A stretch of DNA of 64,000 nucleotides from positions 12,417,855-12,481,854 of the forward strand of contig OZ038455.1 in the NCBI GenBank assembly GCA_964036195.1. The letters run 5' to 3'. The notes below the pieces were generated by a model, which was given only the letters and a program-made list of their open reading frames with translations, did no database searches and had not been told where the DNA came from. A program made the translations under genes and the position numbers. Below, in pieces: positions 19,233 to 30,839 of this stretch. Within the stretch, counting starts at the first letter, position 1, and every line of letters begins with the position of its first letter. The DNA comes from Sphaerolaimus hirsutus (lineage: Eukaryota; Nematoda; Chromadorea; Monhysterida; Sphaerolaimidae).

Positions 19233-22200
19233 TCACCAGCGCACCTGATCCTGAGCGACGTGCGGTTCCTGTTGCTGTGGCTGGTGCTCCTGCGGCTGCG
19301 CGTGCGGCGGCGGCGGCGTCATCGTGGTGGGCACGCCGTCCCAGCCCATCTTCTCGGCGTACTCGCGTTCGAACTTCTGCAACTCCTCGTCCGTGAACAC
19401 GTCCTGCTGGTCGAGACCCTCCCAGCCCTCGTCCTTGTTGAAGTCCTTCTCAAAATGGGAGCGTAAATAGGTTTGTGGGGTTCAGATGATACCGGGGAAT
19501 GGGTACCTATACCTGGGGTCAGATACAATTCGCACGACAGATTTGTAGGATCGTGTCCTTAGGGATGGAGTTCGTCAGTATTGTTCATTCACTGTACTTT
19601 ATTTATGTATTTCTGTCAACCAGTCCCCCGTGACAAGTGACAGTGACAATATAGTAACCACCCAACAAAATATTTAAAAGGAGGAGTTGGTCCACTGCCA
19701 AGATATAATGAAAGCCCTTTTTCCATTTATCATTAAAATATAAATTTAACCACCAAAATCAAACGAACTTCATCCTTCGTTTCCTGCATAAATTCTTCGA
19801 GCGAAATCATTTGGTCCCCATTTTTATCCATCTCCTTGACAACGTGTTCCCTCATTCGTTCCATTTCTTCCTCACTGAAGCAGGTTGAAATTGAATTGAA
19901 TACACACATTAAACAGTATTTCAAAGAAGTCCGGCCACCGACCGTTCTTTCATGTCATCTTCCGGGTTAGACTCATTATACATCTTGTCCAATTCCTTTT
20001 GGAACAGGGCCTCCACCTCCATTTCGTCCCACACGCCGTTGCCGTCCAAGTCGTGCAGTCCGAAAAATGTTTTTGGATCGAAATTTTCCGGGTCCATTCC
20101 GTCCGACTCCTCCCATACCTACACAACAAATAAAGCAAATTAGTAAATTAAAGCAGATTCCAGTAAATTGCAGAACAAATAAAGTAAATTAAAGCAGATA
20201 CACGTCCAAAAGTAAATTGATGGTATTGTGACGTATGTAGAATTTTAGTGGTTTTTATGTAATTAGAAGTTCGGGTGACAAGGTACCTAGTAATGGAATC
20301 TTGCCATTTTCTCTGGCGCCCAGCGCCATTTTTCTCGATGGCGTCTCTTTGGCCCCACACACGCTAGTTGACATCGACACCAAATGTCAACTGGTTCCGT
20401 TCCTAATTCAAAGATTGCGTTTGAACGTCGTTCGTTCACTCGTCAGCAAGCTTATAATCGGGATCGGCACCAGTTGACATTTGGTGTCGATGTCAACTAG
20501 CGTGTGGGGGCCCTTTACCATCACTGTGAAATAGTTGGGACAAGCAAGGTTTTTTCAAAAATTCCCAAATATGGGTATGAGTAAACATAAGGTATGTAAG
20601 ACACGTGGCAGTACTTTGTGACGTGTAGCCATAGAATGGTGGCGAACTTGATTGAGAAGGTGTTTATCATGCGGAAAGGGCTACGGTCAAAATTTTAGCT
20701 GTCGTTATCCGCTGTCAACACTCTACAATACACAGTCCGAACATAAAGTTACCAACACACCTCTTCCAACTGGTCCTTGCTTCCAGGATGTTTCAACTTG
20801 GGGTGTTCCTTGTGTTTTTCCTCCATCTGCTTGTGTTCCTGCTCCGCCTTGGCCCTTTCTTCCGGTGACAATTGCGAGAGTTTGTGGTCATATTCAGCTT
20901 GTTTCTTCATTTCGTACTCTTTGAATTCGTCCCGTCGCTTGTTGTCCAATTCTTCCAGGTCGGCTACGGTCTGGGTGGTTGGTTTGGATTGTATTTAAAT
21001 GTAAGAAATTTGAATTGTTTTGAACCGCATTTTGAATAGCATATTGTATTTTCCGTATATTCTCGAATAAGCACCGGGGAAGTTATTTTTTCGTCAGACA
21101 TGAGAAGTTATTCGAGGGGAGGAGTTGTTGTTTCGTCAGAATATTAAGTAAAATGCATTACCAATATATTGTAAGAATGGGGTAGAATTCACTCATAAAA
21201 AATTAACCACATCCATAAAAAGTTTTTTATACGCGGTTGTATTTCCCATTTGGGGGGGGGGTATTATTTCCTCATTCTGCTAATAGGGGGGTGTTATTCG
21301 AGGGGGCGTTTTTAGAGGTGGAGGACTTAAACGAGGATATACGACATACCGCGGTATAGGTAAAAATCGGTATAGTCAGCGTACATGATACTCTGCCCTC
21401 GCACTGATTTATGTCTCGTGTTGGAAGCGTGCCAATGATTATTAAATCATGCGATTTATGTAAAAAGATGAAAAAAGTCATCGATGTGAATATGTTAATG
21501 AATAACATTATAACAACAATCAATTTTATTATCTTTTTATGAAACTTGCACGCGTTAACCATCGTTGGCACACTTCCAGCGGGAACCACGCGTGCAAGGT
21601 GTAAAGTAACCGGAGTATATCCACAAAATGTTGATAATTTGCTGATATCGGTACATATTTGAAACTAGCTCGCGTATCAGCACAAAGAATTTCAACATCA
21701 ATTACGACCATAGAAATCAAATCTGCAATTTCTCCCCGTATCAGAGTGACAATAGCAAACCACAGAGCCACACCTTTTTAATCAACTTTTGCAAATCCTC
21801 CTTACTGAAAGCTTCATCGGCAGCGTCCAAATGAGCTATGTGTTTCTCAATCTCAACCGGATTTCCCCCTTGAGCTTCCAGTTCCATTTCGCGCTGCACA
21901 ACTTGTCTCAGACGATCGATTTCTTTCAATTTCGCTTCATTTAATCTACTCCGGATGTCCGGGTTCACTTCGTCTAGATGGTGCGCTATGTCCCCGCGCT
22001 GTGTTTGGGAAGGGGGTAAGGATGAGTGAAAATATGTGTAACACAGCGGTTTACCTAGTAAGGGGTTTACCCCCCCCCCAAATCCACCAGCTATCTATCT
22101 ATCCCGCAGGCAAAATTTTGGGCTACAATCTCCTAAATTTCACCTTCAAATTCTAATTCATGTTCCGTATTGCCTATTTTCGGCTATTTTTTGTACTATA

Positions 22201-25200
22201 TGTACTTACACACCTATTTTTAGCTGTTTTTCTCTGCTTTTAGCTATTTTTCCCCCTTTTCTTCCTTCTATACCTCGGAAAAGCCTGTATATTGAACCCC
22301 CGCGAACCGAAAACTTTTTTTTCCAGCTATCTATCCCTCCGGAGTAGCGATTTACTATCTATATGAACCCCCACGGGGGTCCAAATCTACAAAACCCCTG
22401 GTGTAACATTATCTTCTAACTCTCGCAAAACACCGGGTGGTGCGCCACACACACACACACTGATATTTTGGGTTATGGTTCGAAAGTTTTTTGATGTGGA
22501 CACTAGGGTTCAAACGGGACCGCGGTCCCGGTACATGGTTCGGCAAAAAGTCGGGACTGGGGCGGTCCCGGTCCCGACACCCCAGTCCCGGTCCCGGTCC
22601 CGGTCCCGACAATTAAAAAAGCCAGTCCCGGTCCCGGTCCCGGTCCCGGTCCCGACCACCCAGTCCCGGTCCCGGTCCCGGAATTTTATAGCGGTCCCGA
22701 CTAGGGTTGGAAAAAAAACGTTTTTTTTTTAACTCGATGTTTTTTTTTAAAAAAAACGTTTTTTTTAAAAGCTCCCAGATATGACCTAGTGTCAACATAT
22801 ATAGGTATATCAGACACTGGCAATACTCTGTGATGTTCAATATGACCATATAATGGCTGTGGAGCCATAGGATAGCATTATAAGTGGTGATTTGTGTCAA
22901 AAATATCCATTTTTCGTCGACATATCGTTCGTATATCGCCTTATAGTCGAATGTTCGTGACTTCAGGTAAAGTTTGGCACGGAATGGTGATCAAACAAGG
23001 TTATAAAAGGAGGTTGTTACTTTGGGAGTGAAGTTACACACTGTGGAGGTACATGGAAGCACATTACCTCAATATTATATATTACAGCAACATATGTCGG
23101 CTTATTCACCCATGGTAGCACATAGAAATGGATGTTTTGATACTAAAAATGCAACAAAACCAATGAAAACAACCACCAATGTCAATTTGTGTGTGAAATT
23201 GCGCGCTTGCGCGCAAAAATTTTGCAAAATACCTAGTGCTTAGTACTAAAAATTTCGGCCGATGTTTTTTAAAAAAAAAAAAACATTTCGGACGTCATGT
23301 TTTTTTAAAAAAAAAACGTTTTTTTTTTTTAAAAAAAAAACGTTAAAAAAAACATCGGCCAACCCTAGTCCCGACAAGGGATGGAAAAAACGTATTTATC
23401 ATAAAATTTTGCCAGAAATGGCACTTTTCTAAAGCGATTTTGTAGGAACATCTAAAAAAATTTTGCGCGCAAGCGCGCAAATACCCAGCCAATGATTACT
23501 ATGTATTTTTTCATAATGTGACAGCGTTAGAAAGGTCCCCAACATGATTCTAGTACGAAATATAGATATATAAAGATACCTATATTGTAGACGTTGGCGC
23601 CAATGCCAGCGCCAATACTGGCATGGCGTTGGCACCTACAACTGGCGCCGCCCCCCCCCTCCCAAAAAATCCTGCGTACATTGCATTTCATCATATATTC
23701 GCAACTTCAAGTGAAGATGGCAATGGAATACTGCTTGAATAATGTTATAAGAAAAGGCTAATACATTGAGAGTGGTCCTTCACACAGTGGAGGTGTGTGG
23801 TACAACATTGGCTGGATATTACATACCAATAAGGTTCAAACAATACCGCGGCGCCGGTACCTGGTTCGGCAAATCCCAGTCCCGGTCCGGACCCCCCAGT
23901 CCCGGTCCCGGTCCCGACAATTGAAAAAAGCCAGTCCCGGTCCCGGTCCCGACCCCCCAGTCCCGGTCCCGGTCCCGACATTAGAAAATTTCTGGTCCCG
24001 GTCCCGGTCCGAAAAACTGGTCCCGTTTGAACCCTAGTGGACACCTGGTGCCAGCAGGTGCCAGCAGACCCCAGATCCTGTAAAATCTGTCATGTCAAGA
24101 CCCCGTCATGTGTATCCAAATCTTATTCCATACTATCCAAAACTTATGTTTTTGTATCAATATCTTCGCAGGGGTCTCCAAGATTTTGGCCCTCGCGGGG
24201 GCTGGATAGATAGCAAATCGCTCCTCCCGAGGGATAGATAGCTGAAAAATTTTTCTGGGAGGGCTGGGGGGGCTTGGGGGGGGCTCGCGGGGGCAAAATA
24301 TATAGGCTTTTTCAGTGCATAGAAGGCCGAAAGGGGCAAAAAATCGCTAGTAATTGGTTAAAAGTGGCTAAAAGTAGGTTTAAAATGGCTAAAAACAGGC
24401 ATACAACCATGCATATAGCTGGAGAGCACGATTTTGAAGGTGAAAAACTATAAAAAGGTACGAAAATTAGTGATTTTGAGCGAAAATTGGGGGAAAATTT
24501 CTCAAAAACCACTCCAGATAGATAGATAGCTGAGCGATTTGGGGGGGGGTGTTTGGGGGTAGTAGCCAAAAAATTTGCCTCGGGATAGATAGATAAATAG
24601 CTGAGCGGCCTCTGGGATAGATAGATAGCTGGCGGATTTGGGGGGGTCGCAGCCCCCCCCCCCTAGGAGACCCTGGACACAAACAACAACAAAAGATTTG
24701 CATATTATAGAAAAATATTTGGATACACATTCCACTTTACATGGTGTTTTACACGTGCAATTTTAGAGGGTCTGGGACTGCCCCTAGTATGATAAAGTTG
24801 ACAAAATTGCTTAAAGGACTAGGAATTCCTTTAAAACCCCTGAAATGCTTGCAACCGGTGCAATTTGAATAGGCCAAAACGCTAACCTTGATCTGCTCCT
24901 CGTTCATGTTTCGCATTTTCTCTTGAAAATCATCGTCAGACTCCAATGCCTTGACAACTTCTTGCAAATATCGCTCATACGCCAAATTGAGCATCTGAAA
25001 AAAATTGACAGAATTCTTCTATTATTCTATAACATTGAGCACGGTGATTTTATTGAGACAACACAACTGTTGTATGAAAGGTCGCAAGTTCAAATCGAGC
25101 ATCGCGATTTTTGAATAAACAATAGACATAGGCGTAAAAAAGTTGATGCTTTCAAATACATATACCGCATTGTATTACCTCGAATTACAACCCCCCCCGT

Positions 25201-27448
25201 CGAAATACCCCACATCTGAGCGACCTGAGTAGGGTTGGAAAAAAATCAATTTTTTTAAACGCCTTGATTTAAAAAAAAATCAATTTTTTTAAATTAAAAT
25301 CAGATTTTTTTTTAAATCGCCCAAAATGGGGGTATAGAGAAAAAATATATGTATGTGTCAGACAATGTATTGTTATGTCTATTGTGGTCATATTATGACT
25401 GTGGAGTCATGGAATAGCATTATAAGCGGTGATTTCTTTCAAAAATATCCATTTTACGTCGACTTATTACGTATATCGCCTTTTGTCGAATGTTCGTGAC
25501 TTCAAGTGAAGTTCAGCATGGAATAGTGCTTAAATAAGGTTGTAAGAGAAGGCTAATACAATGACAGTGATGTTACACACTGTAGAAGTATGTGGGAGCA
25601 CATTGGTTTGATATTATATACTACACTAGCATATCACGGCTTATTATTACATGGTAACATGTAGGGTTGGCAAGCGATTTTTTTTAAGTGATTTTTTTTT
25701 AAAAATTTCGATTTTTTTTTAAAAAAATCGCAGCACCCGTACCGATTTTTTTTTTTTAAAATCGCTGGCAAAAAATTTTGGTACTCAAGCACTAGGTAAA
25801 ATGCAAAAATTTTGCGCGCAAGCGCGCACTTTCATGCAAACAATCCACAAGTTGCTTTTTTCATGGCTTTGACAACATATTTGGGGGGTGTAGTACCCAT
25901 TTATGTGTGCTTTTAAGCGTGTAAGGTAGGCTGTGAATTTTTTTGGGAAGTATTCATAGTTATGCTTTGTGTTGTCACATCAAACATTGATGCAAAATGC
26001 ATCCATGTTCACTTCCAATATCATTTATATTTTGTTCAGAGCAAGAACATGCTATTTCTGCAAATAAAATTGCAATTGTCGATGAAGTGTGATTCACGTC
26101 ACAAATATAACAATTTAATTACATTTACACTTAAAAATAACTGACTTTCAAGCTTTTCCAAAGCTCTACTGTACTTATATTAGCACAGAAAGTATAAGTG
26201 TGCACTCCCAACCAATTTATATGGCTTTTATTACCCCCAGAGGCGATTTTAGGCAGAAACGGGGCTAATTTTGACCCCAGCGATTTTTATTAAAAAAAAT
26301 CGATTTTTTTTTAAAAAATCGGGGTCGTTAAAAAAAATCCTTTAAATCCGTTAAAAAAATCCGTTAAAAAAAAAGAAATTTTTTTTTTTTCCAACCCTAG
26401 TAACATGAATAAATGGAAGATTTTACACTAAAAATGCCCCAAAACCCATGAAAACACCACAAATGGTAATATTTATGAGAAATTGCGCGCTTGCGCGGAA
26501 AAAAAATGCAAATACCTAGTGCGAGTCTAACAGAGCGAGCCCCCCTGCCCCCCCCTGGATACGTCCTTGAGTACCAGTACTTTGTGATGTTAAATATAGC
26601 CAAAGAATGGCTGTGGAGCAATGGGATAGCATCATAAGTGGTTATTTCTGTCAAAAATATCCATTTTTATGTTTACTCATTATGCATATCACCTTTTGTC
26701 TAATGTTTGCGACTCAAGAGAAGTTTGGCATGGAATAGTGCTTAAATAAGGTTGTAAGAGAAGGCTGAATTGAAACATCACTCACACTGTAGAAGTATGT
26801 GGGAGCACATTGCCTGGATATTATGTACCACAGCTAACATATCACAGCTTATTATCATGCAGTCGCATGAACAAATGGAAGATTTTTCACTAAAAATGCT
26901 TCTAAGACCAATGAAAACAACCACCAATGGTAATGTGCATTTGAAATTGTGCGCTTGTGTGCAAAAATTGCAAAATACATAGTGTGCATAAGTACTAAAA
27001 TTTTGGCTGATGTTTTTTAAAAAAAGACGGTTTTGATGCCTGTCTTATAAAAAGACATTTAAAAACGGTTTAGAAAATACATCGGCCATCCTTAGTACAA
27101 ATATATCCTGTTTGGTCTCATTTATTATCAGTTTCGGGTATGTTTTGGCCTATTCTCTACTACGATCCTTCATGCAATTTTCTGACGAAAACCTTGAATG
27201 AGCCCCACCCTCCAAAATTTGCTGGCGAAATAATACAACCCCTGGAGTTACGTTCTCCAATGTATCAATCAATATTAAAATTAAAATTCAACCTGTTGAT
27301 CATCTTTGGGATCAGGATGGGCGCCCGGCGGTGCGTAAGTGTACACTTCCTCTGGTTGTCTGGGCACGGCTTTCGGGGGTGGCGGCGCGCAAATGGCGCT
27401 AATTAGCGCCGTGAAAATTAAAACACAAAATAAATCCTGCCTAGACAT
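19233..27448 (-). CDS. Nucleobindin (NUCB1/2-like EF-hand protein)
   Basis: Seven coding exons on the minus strand: 27448-27293, 24994-24887, 21998-21774, 20970-20761, 20118-19943, 19874-19769, 19448-19233; all phases agree, 398 residues. Nucleobindins are Golgi/secretory-pathway calcium-binding proteins that also bind DNA and G-alpha subunits. Exon 1 is a signal peptide ([16 protein letters not shown]) and a Pro-rich segment. Exon 2 has the family motif [15 protein letters not shown]. Exons 3-4 are long charged helices ([15 protein letters not shown], then the basic [16 protein letters not shown] and [19 protein letters not shown]). Exon 5 has EF-hand loop [12 protein letters not shown] at about 256-267. 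Exon 6 has the second loop [12 protein letters not shown] at about 308-319. Exon 7 carries [16 protein letters not shown] and a Pro/Gln-rich end. It is shorter than the roughly 460 residues of vertebrate NUCB1 and lacks the long C-terminal leucine zipper. Donors include GTTGAA, GTTAGC, GTCGGT and GTTCGT. Confidence 0.93.
20288..20530. mobile_element. Degraded GGCGCC-type hAT split by a MITE
   Basis: TAGTAATGGAATCTTGCC and GGCGCC words on the left, and TTTACCATCACTG on the right of an inserted Harbinger MITE (20351-20513). No flanking duplication survives. Confidence 0.45.
20351..20513. mobile_element. Harbinger-type MITE (CTAGTTGACATCGACACC family)
   Basis: GGCCCCACACACGCTAGTTG at the left, mirrored by CAACTAGCGTGTGGGGGCCC at the right, with a second inverted block CACCAAATGTCAACTGGT. 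Flanked by TTT on both sides, fitting the 3-bp duplication of Harbinger elements. Nucleobindin intron 4 (between exons 4 and 5). Confidence 0.8.
21050..21345. mobile_element. Copy of the CCGTATATTCTCGAATAA MITE family
   Basis: CCGTATATTCTCGAATAAG at the left and CGAGGATATACG at the right, with inner GGGGTATTATT and TTATTCGAGGGG words. In nucleobindin intron 3. Confidence 0.6.
21363..21620 (+). mobile_element. MITE of the GATACTCTGCCCTCGCACT family
   Basis: Same element as 12904-13160 in the opposite orientation, with TGATACTCTGCCCTCGCACT at one end and CCAGCGGGAACCACGCGTGC at the other. Nucleobindin intron 3. Confidence 0.6.
22044..22400. mobile_element. hAT element, CAGnGGTTT ends, TSD GTGTAACA
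   Basis: Left CAGCGGTTTACC, right AAAACCCCTG, with perfect 8-bp duplications GTGTAACA at 22036-22043 and 22401-22408. The interior resembles 16176-16663 (AGCTATCTATCTATCCC, TTTTAGCTATTTT). Confidence 0.8.
22702..23367. mobile_element. Nested hAT element, TAGGGTTGGAAAAA family, TSD GTCCCGAC
   Basis: Left TAGGGTTGGAAAAA, right GGCCAACCCTA. Perfect 8-bp duplications GTCCCGAC at 22694-22701 and 23368-23375, and the duplicated target is itself part of the host element's GGTCCC array. A/T-run arms flank an AT-rich centre with the palindrome TTGCGCGCTTGCGCGCAA near 23197. Other copies: 25236, 25662, 26530, 40988, 50662. Confidence 0.92.
23376..23690. mobile_element. Fragment of the CAGGGACGTATCC hAT family
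   Basis: Contains the shared internal palindrome TTGCGCGCAAGCGCGCAA near 23463, GGCGCC/TGGCGC words, and a C-run with CCAAAAAATCCTGCGTAC, matching the family's ends in diverged form. No duplication found. Confidence 0.45.
24047..24784. mobile_element. GACCCTGTAAAATG-family MITE split by a CAGGGGTCTCC element
   Basis: GGTGCCAGCAGACCCCAGAT then CCTGTAAAATC at the left and GAGGGTCTGGGACTGCCCCT at the right; the inner arms share GTGTATCCAAAT/ATTTGGATACAC. The middle, 24169-24675, is an inserted element starting CAGGGGTCTCCAAG and ending CTAGGAGACCCTG, related to 16176-16663. Nucleobindin intron 2, here not coincident with splice sites. Confidence 0.6.
25236..27092. mobile_element. Two degraded TAGGGTTGGAAAAA-family hAT copies in series
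   Basis: The first copy starts TAGGGTTGGAAAAAAATC at 25236 and is split by the insertion at 25662-26399. A second copy of the same internal sequence (GAAGTTTGGCATGGAATAGT, GTAAGAGAAGGCT, TGTAGAAGTATGTGGGAGCA) runs from about 26575 to the diverged end near 27092. A C-rich CCTGGATACGTCCTTG fragment lies between them near 26560. Nucleobindin intron 1. Confidence 0.65.
25662..26399. mobile_element. Nested hAT element, TSD GTAACATG
   Basis: TAGGGTTGGCAAGCGATT at the left, TTTTCCAACCCTA at the right, perfect 8-bp duplications GTAACATG at 25654-25661 and 26400-26407. It splits an older copy of its own family. Confidence 0.9.
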
Positions 27449-28063
27449 ACTGAATTATCAGCGGACAGGCTGAGAAAATGATATTTAAATGTGAATTATG
27501 CAACTGACACGTGTTTGCAAATGCAGACAGCTTTATTTGCTCAGCTGGAAAGGCGCCAACAAAACGTGGACCTCCACGTGTGAACAAATATTTTTTTTCG
27601 CAAAAAAAGGAAACACTCGTACGATTAATCAGGTGTGAGTTCGAATTCACCCAGAAGCTTAATGTAGGGAAAAAGGACAAAAACGCGGGATGAAGCACAA
27701 TTACCCGACACGCTTTACTAGTCAACCATTTGATTGTATAAATATTCACTGTTAAATTCGACGCAAATTTTTTTCATCAGCAAATTTCGCCCATGAAGGT
27801 CGACCCAGAAATTCGCTGTATTTGATGGATTAACGTTGAAAATCGCACAGCTAGCACACCATATCTTTTTGCGCTAGGCTCACTCAATTTCTAGTTATGC
27901 GTCCGAACTTTTTTGGTCGTAAATTAGAATAGCAAATGCGGAAATAAAAATCTACTAAACAGAAGCATGCTTAAGGATCAAAAAGTTAACAGGACTAGCA
28001 TGCGAACTACCTGAAAAAAAATAGGTAAGTATTCTATCAAACTTTGTCGATGGGCCTGTCTTT
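27449..28063. other. Upstream region of nucleobindin, nothing definite
   Basis: Would contain the 5' UTR and perhaps the promoter of the minus-strand nucleobindin gene. A CGTGGACCTCCACG palindrome lies near 27567. No convincing core promoter element is visible. Confidence 0.35.
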
Positions 28064-28446
28064 CACAGCAAAAAATGGGTGTGTGGATGCGCGGTGAAGC
28101 GTCGGGAAGTGTCTTCGCACCAACACTTCCCGAACGCTTCACCAAGCTGCCAGCGCTTCCACACACATCACGAAAGTCTGCGTGAAAGCACTTCACGCTT
28201 CTTAATATGGCGCTCCCACGCAAATGTATCCGCGAGGGAAGCGTGTGGAAGCGCCAGTGCCGTGAAGTGTCTTCCACATGTTTGGATGCGCGTGAAGCGC
28301 GCGGTGAAGATAGGTGAAGCGGGTGGAAGACACTTCACCAAGAATCTCGTGATGTTGGTGGAAGCGTGTGGAAGCGTGTTGAAGCGCGCCGCTTCACGCG
28401 CATCCAGCCCGCTTCCACACGCTTCACGGATCCATTTTTTGCTGTG
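28064..28446. mobile_element. MITE with CACAGCAAAAAATGG ends
   Basis: Left CACAGCAAAAAATGGGTGTG, right CCATTTTTTGCTGTG; interior full of GTGAAGCG/CGCTTCAC and GTGTCTTC words in both orientations. Same family as 14876-15190. The ORFs across it read this repeat. Confidence 0.82.
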
Positions 28447-28559
28447 TTTTCTCCAAAACCTGCCATTTTTAGAATACCAGGCAGTTGCGTAACCAAAAAC
28501 GCCCAAAAACAGCCGACAGTTTCGGCGTGTCTAAAGCGATTGATACTACCAAACACTTG

Positions 28560-28745
28560 TACGCCATGCAGCGCTCGTGTGCGCCAGCCCCTAAAATATC
28601 GACGCACATCTGTTGGAGAGAAAGGGGCCGAGCGAGCGCCTGCTGCCGGGGCGGCGAGATCCAGGTTTCGCTGCCCCCCCCATGCACTGCGTGTCACGTG
28701 TGATTCAGTCTGCGCTGCGCGTTTGTTCAGTGCGGATTAAAGGCA
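28560..28745. other. GC-rich, CpG-containing patch; possible promoter
   Basis: Markedly richer in GC and CpG than its surroundings and about 1.1 kb upstream of the nucleobindin start on the opposite strand. It could be a promoter or 5' UTR exon of that gene. This is inference from composition only. Confidence 0.25.
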
Positions 28746-29207
28746 TACTTTCGCGATAGTGTAAAGCGTTTTATGAGACTTGATGTTTTTAGATGATCTG
28801 CTATCTTTCTTGTTCATTTTAATTAATTTATGAAGTAGTGCATTAAAGAAACTTGTATGAGGTATTTAGAAATAAGATGGAGTGTATTTTGACATTGGTT
28901 TGATGACAACTTTTTCATTTCCCAAACAATGGACAGCAACAATACATTACATTACTTTTCCATTACACTTTTTTGTGTATGGCAAAAGGGACCCAATCTG
29001 AAAAAAATGTGGAGAAAAATAGTTCCCACAGAGCACAATGGAGCATTTATCACAAATACACTCTGGCTTGATCTAATAATTTAGATAGTTGGAATTCTTG
29101 TTGTTTTTTTTCATCACAAATCAATTATCACATTTTCATTGAGCAGTGTTGAAATTTTAGGACAAATGCTGTATTTTCATATTTGAGTTTGCATGTTTGT
29201 GTTTGGT

Positions 29208-29600
29208 TATACAGGGTGTGCCAATTTAGATGGACACTTAAGATTTTGAATAACTTGAGACTGAGTGGTCAGATCGGGTTAAACTTGGTATGTGTACATT
29301 AACAACTAAATAGGAAAGGTTTCCACAAAATATGACTGGGATCTGGATTGTTTTTTTCATTTTTCAGAATCAGGACTGGGAAAAGGAAATCGGCGAGTGC
29401 TTGCATAATTGGTTGTAAATTGAGGTGGTCTTAAGTCAAAGATTATTGGTGTTGCTTGAATAACTTGTGAATGAGTGGAGCTATCACAGCCATATTTTGT
29501 GGAAACCTTTCCTATTTAGAAATGTTGACTTTTATCCAACTACCCAGTGTAAAGTTATTCAAAATCCAAGGTGTCTGTTTCAATTGCCACACTCTGTATA
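29208..29600. mobile_element. Mariner-like MITE (TATACAGGGTGTGCCAATT ends)
   Basis: TATACAGGGTGTGCCAATTT at the left is mirrored by CAATTGCCACACTCTGTATA at the right. TTTTGAATAACTT and AGTTATTCAAAAT pair further in. TATACAGGGTG-type ends and TA flanks are typical of mariner elements. No transposase frame. Confidence 0.7.
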
Positions 29601-30420
29601 TCTGGTGTTAGTTACACTACTCCATGCTAACTAGAATAATCCAGACCATGATGGTAACTGAATGGATAGATGGTCTCTTAATCCAGGTAAAATCTATGTT
29701 TTTGCAGATACTTATGTACATGTTATAAATTTTGTAAAACGCTTTACAAGTTTTCACCGGTGGTGCGCTCTCCTTTACAACGCTGTTGTATTTATATAAT
29801 GGCCCTCAGTTGGCAGCATTTGCCAGGTTGGCATTGCAGTTCTTTCTGTGCATTTCGGTCACGGAAGAATATTTTCACAGAAACTCGATATCTTTAACTT
29901 TTTCATTTATTCTTAAAAACGTTAAAAAAAGAAACGCTCGGTTCAAGTTCGTCAGGTCGTCAAACGCGCAAGTTTCTGCATTAAATTTTCGATTTTGAAA
30001 TTTTTGTCGTTACTTTGAGCGACATTGATCGAAGCGCAGGTGAAAAATTTAAACACGCTTCAATTTGTAAATTTTGGGCCACAATTCGTGACGTTTTTCC
30101 TACCCTACTCGTTTTTTTCTGCCTATTGGTCACGATCCTGTTTCTTGACGCCGCCTAACCTTCCAGAATCTTCCATCATGCTCGCGTACAAATTTCAGCG
30201 CATGGAGTTCGGGATAAATAGTGACGTGGAGCCGCCATTTCTAACGTCACTGAATGTTGGCAAAGTGCCCAGATTCCGTGATTCACGGTCACGGGGCATC
30301 ACGCGCTCATGCTTCAATCGTTTCGTTTCACATTTGTGCTTGCGAACAACTGAATATATTATTGATGTGTTTATCCATTACGATACGCTGGCAGCGCATG
30401 GGAAAGCCGATCAAACAAGC
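29601..30420. other. Intergenic, no supported gene
   Basis: An open frame starting at 30025 runs into the adjacent MITE. The part after 30179 (MLAYKFQRMEFGINSDVEP) is not repeat but resembles nothing I know, so I do not call it a gene. Confidence 0.35.
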
Positions 30421-30833
30421 TACCGTATATCCTCGAATAAGACCCCCCCCTTGAATAACTCCCCACCCTTGAATAACTCCCCCCTCAAAAACACTGACGA
30501 AAAAATAACTCCCCCCCTTGAATAACTCCCCACCCTTGAATAACTCCCCCTATGATGAATGGAGAAGATACTGCAACAAGTGTAAAAAACGAATTACAAA
30601 TGCAGTCTTAGACGAAAAATACGAAAGGATGTTAGCCTGCGCAGCGAAAGCAGGATGCATACTGTGTATTTTTCGCAGTGTATACACACCTACCTACCTG
30701 CAAGTTTTCCTGAAAGTTATGATGAAAAAATAACTCCCCCCCTTGAATAACTCCCCACCCTTGAATAACTCCCCCCTCAAAAACTCTGACGAAAAAATTA
30801 CTCCCCGGGGGACTTATTCGAGGATATACGGTA
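30421..30833. mobile_element. MITE of the TACCGTATATCCTCGAATAA family
   Basis: TACCGTATATCCTCGAATAA at the left and TTATTCGAGGATATACGGTA at the right form perfect inverted 20-mers. Inner CCTTGAATAACTCCCC units are repeated in tandem on both sides of a unique centre. Confidence 0.85.
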
Positions 30834-30839
30834 TTTAAA

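Larger units (their letters stand above)
22504..24036. mobile_element. hAT element with (CGGTCC)n arms, TSD GTGGACAC
   Basis: TAGGGTTCAAACGGGAC at the left, mirrored by GTCCCGTTTGAACCCTA at the right; perfect 8-bp duplications GTGGACAC at 22496-22503 and 24037-24044. Both arms are arrays of GGTCCC/GGGACC hexamers. It is interrupted by another hAT element at 22702-23367 and by a fragment of the CAGGGACGTATCC family after it. Nucleobindin intron 2. Confidence 0.92.

Noticed and set aside
22475-24044. ORFs rich in VPVPVPV or RDRDRD
   Set aside because: They translate the GGTCCC hexamer arrays of a hAT element.
24169-24675. Target duplication for the inserted CAGGGGTCTCC element
   Set aside because: The 8-mers on the two sides (TATCTTCG and GACACAAA) do not match, so I do not claim a duplication here.
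28079-28740. Overlapping ORFs of 70-137 codons on both strands
   Set aside because: Mostly inside the CACAGCAAAAAATGG MITE or its GC-rich flank; open on both strands because of word repetition, not coding.
30025-30525. 166-codon plus-strand ORF
   Set aside because: Its last third lies in a MITE and the rest shows no family resemblance, no splice partners and mixed codon usage.
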